Position numbers and translations under genes: made by a program
Assembly (NCBI GenBank): GCA_020633055.1
Contig: JACKEJ010000012.1
Span: 62,001 to 126,000, forward strand
Direction: 5' to 3'
DNA: 64,000 bases
DNA from: Sandaracinaceae bacterium
GTDB taxonomy: Bacteria; Myxococcota_A; Polyangia; Polyangiales; Houyiibacteriaceae
Shown here: piece after piece, positions 62,122 through 64,000 of the stretch
How positions within the stretch are numbered: the stretch's first letter is position 1
Layout: the number at the start of each line of letters is the position of its first letter
Notes under the pieces: model-generated
Told to the model about the DNA's origin: nothing
The model's input: the letters and a program-made list of their open reading frames with translations, nothing else
The model's database searches: none

Positions 62122-63954
62122 ATGTCACTGGCGTTCGACGAAATTCCTGAGCTGGTCGAGGGGCTGGACGCCAAGACGCTGCCCCTTTCGGCCGTGGAGG
62201 GGTTCGTCCTGTCGCGCGTGGACGGGGTCTCCACCGCGAAGGAGATCGCGGACTCCACCGGCATCGGCGAAGAGCTCGCGTTGACGGCGCTCTCGCGGCT
62301 GGTCGGTCTGGGCGCCATCCGCGCCCGCCCCGCGCCAGCCAAGCCCGCCGCCTCACCCGCACCCGCCGCTTCCACCCCCGTGACCGACGAGCAACCGAAC
62401 AAGCGCTTCGGCCGCCCCAAGTCGGTCGCTCCGCAGCGCGTCCACACCATCCCCCCGCCAGCCGGGACTCCTCGTCGCTTGTACGATCCGCAAGAGCTCG
62501 AGGAGGAGGTCGCGCTCGACGACACGCGCAAGCGGCGCGTGCTCGACGTGTTCTACAAGCTCGGCACGGCGGACCACTACGACCTGCTCGAGGTCGGTCG
62601 TGATGCGACGAAAGACGAGATACGCGACTCCTACTTCGCGCTGTCCAAGGAGTTCCACCCCGACACGGCGTTCGGCAAGGATCTCGGCAGCTACAAGGCC
62701 AAGATGGAGAAGATCTTCACGGCGGCTACCGCGGCGTACGACGTGCTGTCCAGGAAGGCCCGTCGCGCTCAGTACGATGCCACGCTGCCGCCCCCGACCC
62801 CCGAAGACCTGCAGTGGCGTGAGCGCCGCGGCAGCCAGCCGGGAGCGGCGGCGAGCGGGGCGAAGCGGACGGCAGAACCTGCACACTCGCCTCTCACCAC
62901 CCCCAAGGTGCAGCAAGCGGCCACGGTCGAGGTCCCTCCAGCGGCGGCGTCCAAGCCGACGGTGTCCACGACCGTCACCGCGCCGCCCGTCGCCCCTCGC
63001 CCCACCACGCCCTCCGACGTGCGCTCGACGGTCTTGGGCCACGCCCCCGCGCGTCGCGCCGTGGCGCCACCGACGCCCGGCGGCCAGCACAGCGTGACAC
63101 AACCGTCGATGGCTCCCGCGACCCGACCGTCGGGGTCCGCCGAGAGCCCGACGTCGGGCGCGGGTGTGGTGCTCCCGGTGCCGTCCACCCTCCCGGAGCC
63201 GCCGTCGGCTCCCCGTGCGCCCAGCCCGCCGTCCGCGGACCAGATGAAGCGCTCCCAGGACCTGCTGAAGATGCGGCTCATGGGGGGGCGCCGCATCACG
63301 ACGGGGGCCGACCTGCCCAACCCGCTGAGCGCCCGGACCACGACCGTGTCCCAAGCGCCTGTCGCGCGCAACCCCGAGGTCACGCGCGGCGATGTGCTCC
63401 GCGGTCTCGCCGGGTCGCTCCGAGACGCGTCCATGGTCACCGGCAGCGGGCAGCTCCGCAGGCACCTGGTGGCCGCGGGGGAGGCGGAGGCCAGCGGTGA
63501 CATCAAGGGAGCCCTCGGCGCGCTCAAGCTCGCCGCCGGGCTGGCCCCAGACGACGCGACGGTGCTCGGCCACATCCAGCGCCTCGAGGGGCTGCGCTCG
63601 GTCGAGGAGGCGCCGATGTTCGAGAAGCGCGCTCTCGCCGAGGAGAAAGCTGGGCAGTGGTCCCAGGCGGCGCTGTCCTGGTTGCGCGTGGTCGAGGGCC
63701 GCCCCAACGACATCAACGCTGCGCGGAGCTGCGCCAACGCGCTGCTGGAGGCGAACCTGGACCTCAAGAAGGCTCGTGACCTGGCGTTGCGCGTCGTGGC
63801 CGTCGAACCAGAACGGGTGAGCTCGCGCACCTTGCTGGCACGCATCTACGTCGCCGCCGGGATGGCCTCGAGCGCCCGCCGTGAGCTGGACGCTGCCACA
63901 AAGCTGGACCCCGAGAACGAGATCGTGAAGAATCTCCTTCGTGAGCTTGGCTAG
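62122..63954 (+). CDS. DnaJ-domain protein with winged-helix-like N-terminus and TPR-like C-terminus
   Basis: A 610-residue cytoplasmic protein. Residues about 18-68 (PLSAVEGFVLSRVDGVSTAK) form a small helical domain resembling those found in myxobacterial regulatory proteins. A J domain spans about 152-217 with the Hsp70-activating HPD motif at 179-181. A Pro/Ala/Thr/Val-rich disordered stretch covers about 225-400. The last 170 residues are helical repeats of TPR type (AGEAEASGDIKGALGALKLA; ALSWLRVVEGRPNDINAARS). Such chimeras are common in Myxococcota and are thought to act as adaptors; no client is known. Confidence 0.82.
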   Translation: MSLAFDEIPELVEGLDAKTLPLSAVEGFVLSRVDGVSTAKEIADSTGIGEELALTALSRLVGLGAIRARPAPAKPAASPAPAASTPVTDEQPNKRFGRPKSVAPQRVHTIPPPAGTPRRLYDPQELEEEVALDDTRKRRVLDVFYKLGTADHYDLLEVGRDATKDEIRDSYFALSKEFHPDTAFGKDLGSYKAKMEKIFTAATAAYDVLSRKARRAQYDATLPPPTPEDLQWRERRGSQPGAAASGAKRTAEPAHSPLTTPKVQQAATVEVPPAAASKPTVSTTVTAPPVAPRPTTPSDVRSTVLGHAPARRAVAPPTPGGQHSVTQPSMAPATRPSGSAESPTSGAGVVLPVPSTLPEPPSAPRAPSPPSADQMKRSQDLLKMRLMGGRRITTGADLPNPLSARTTTVSQAPVARNPEVTRGDVLRGLAGSLRDASMVTGSGQLRRHLVAAGEAEASGDIKGALGALKLAAGLAPDDATVLGHIQRLEGLRSVEEAPMFEKRALAEEKAGQWSQAALSWLRVVEGRPNDINAARSCANALLEANLDLKKARDLALRVVAVEPERVSSRTLLARIYVAAGMASSARRELDAATKLDPENEIVKNLLRELG

Positions 63955-63994
63955 TCGTCCGTCCGCGTGACGAGCGAACGTTCTCAGGAGATCC

Positions 63995-64000
63995 ATGGAT
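63995..64000 (+). CDS. Start of a further gene (partial, cut by window edge)
   Basis: An ATG at 63995 is preceded by AGGAG four bases upstream, 40 bases after the DnaJ-TPR gene. Only Met-Asp can be read before the window ends. The spacing of the site is short. Confidence 0.3.

Overview
The window is very GC-rich with strongly G/C-biased third codon positions. It encodes two large secreted proteins whose C-termini look like MYXO-CTERM sorting signals, a lipoprotein with a MopE-type metal-binding motif, and a methylmalonyl-CoA mutase set. Together these suggest a chromosome segment of a myxobacterium-like member of the Myxococcota (Polyangia-type); this is inference, since no rRNA is present. 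I saw no rRNA, tRNA, CRISPR array, insertion sequence or prophage.

Layout. 0-7.8 kb: the end of an unidentified gene, a small lipoprotein, a DUF2339/DUF3999 membrane pair and ribonuclease D. 7.9-11.1 kb: a secreted NIDO/EGF/Ig-like/thrombospondin-3 protein. 11.2-19.2 kb (minus strand): meaB, mutB, mutA and a membrane protein with two tandem discoidin-like modules. 19.4-23.8 kb: a topoisomerase III-RecQ helicase fusion. 23.9-29.6 kb (minus): a giant cysteine-rich secreted protein and a prepilin peptidase. 29.7-34.0 kb: a hypothetical gene, proB, proA, rsfS and rlmH. 34.0-37.9 kb: rpsI and rplM on the minus strand, then plsB; rplM and the plsB start both show frameshifts. 37.9-45.8 kb: an EAL phosphodiesterase, a BtuF-like protein, a hypothetical, a MaoC hydratase, purB-menB, a metal-motif lipoprotein, an SRPBCC protein and a membrane-anchored PD-(D/E)XK nuclease-like protein. 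45.8-46.9 kb: the only long gene-free stretch, with lower GC, two tandem DnaA boxes, a 36-bp repeat and a strong plus-strand intrinsic terminator that has no gene in front of it. 46.9-64 kb: a thioesterase-like protein, then dprA-topA-trmFO, a minus-strand insert (metallophosphoesterase, xerC, radical SAM-glycosyltransferase fusion), hslV-hslU, argB-argD-argF and a DnaJ-TPR protein.

Functional links. The mutase genes form a tight minus-strand operon: mutA makes the subunit without B12, mutB the B12-binding catalytic subunit, and meaB the GTPase chaperone. The proB/proA pair carries out the first steps of proline synthesis, and argB/argD/argF three steps of arginine synthesis. dprA, topA, trmFO, xerC, hslV and hslU occur together in the same order in Bacillus and other distant bacteria; here the block is present but split by inverted genes. 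Many neighbours overlap by ATGA or GTGA, which indicates translational coupling.

Most worth following up: the orphan terminator/DnaA-box region at 45.8-46.8 kb (candidate long non-coding RNA and/or replication origin), the radical SAM-glycosyltransferase fusion, the topoisomerase III-RecQ fusion, and the cluster of frameshifts at 34.5-35.3 kb, which probably reflects local sequence error.
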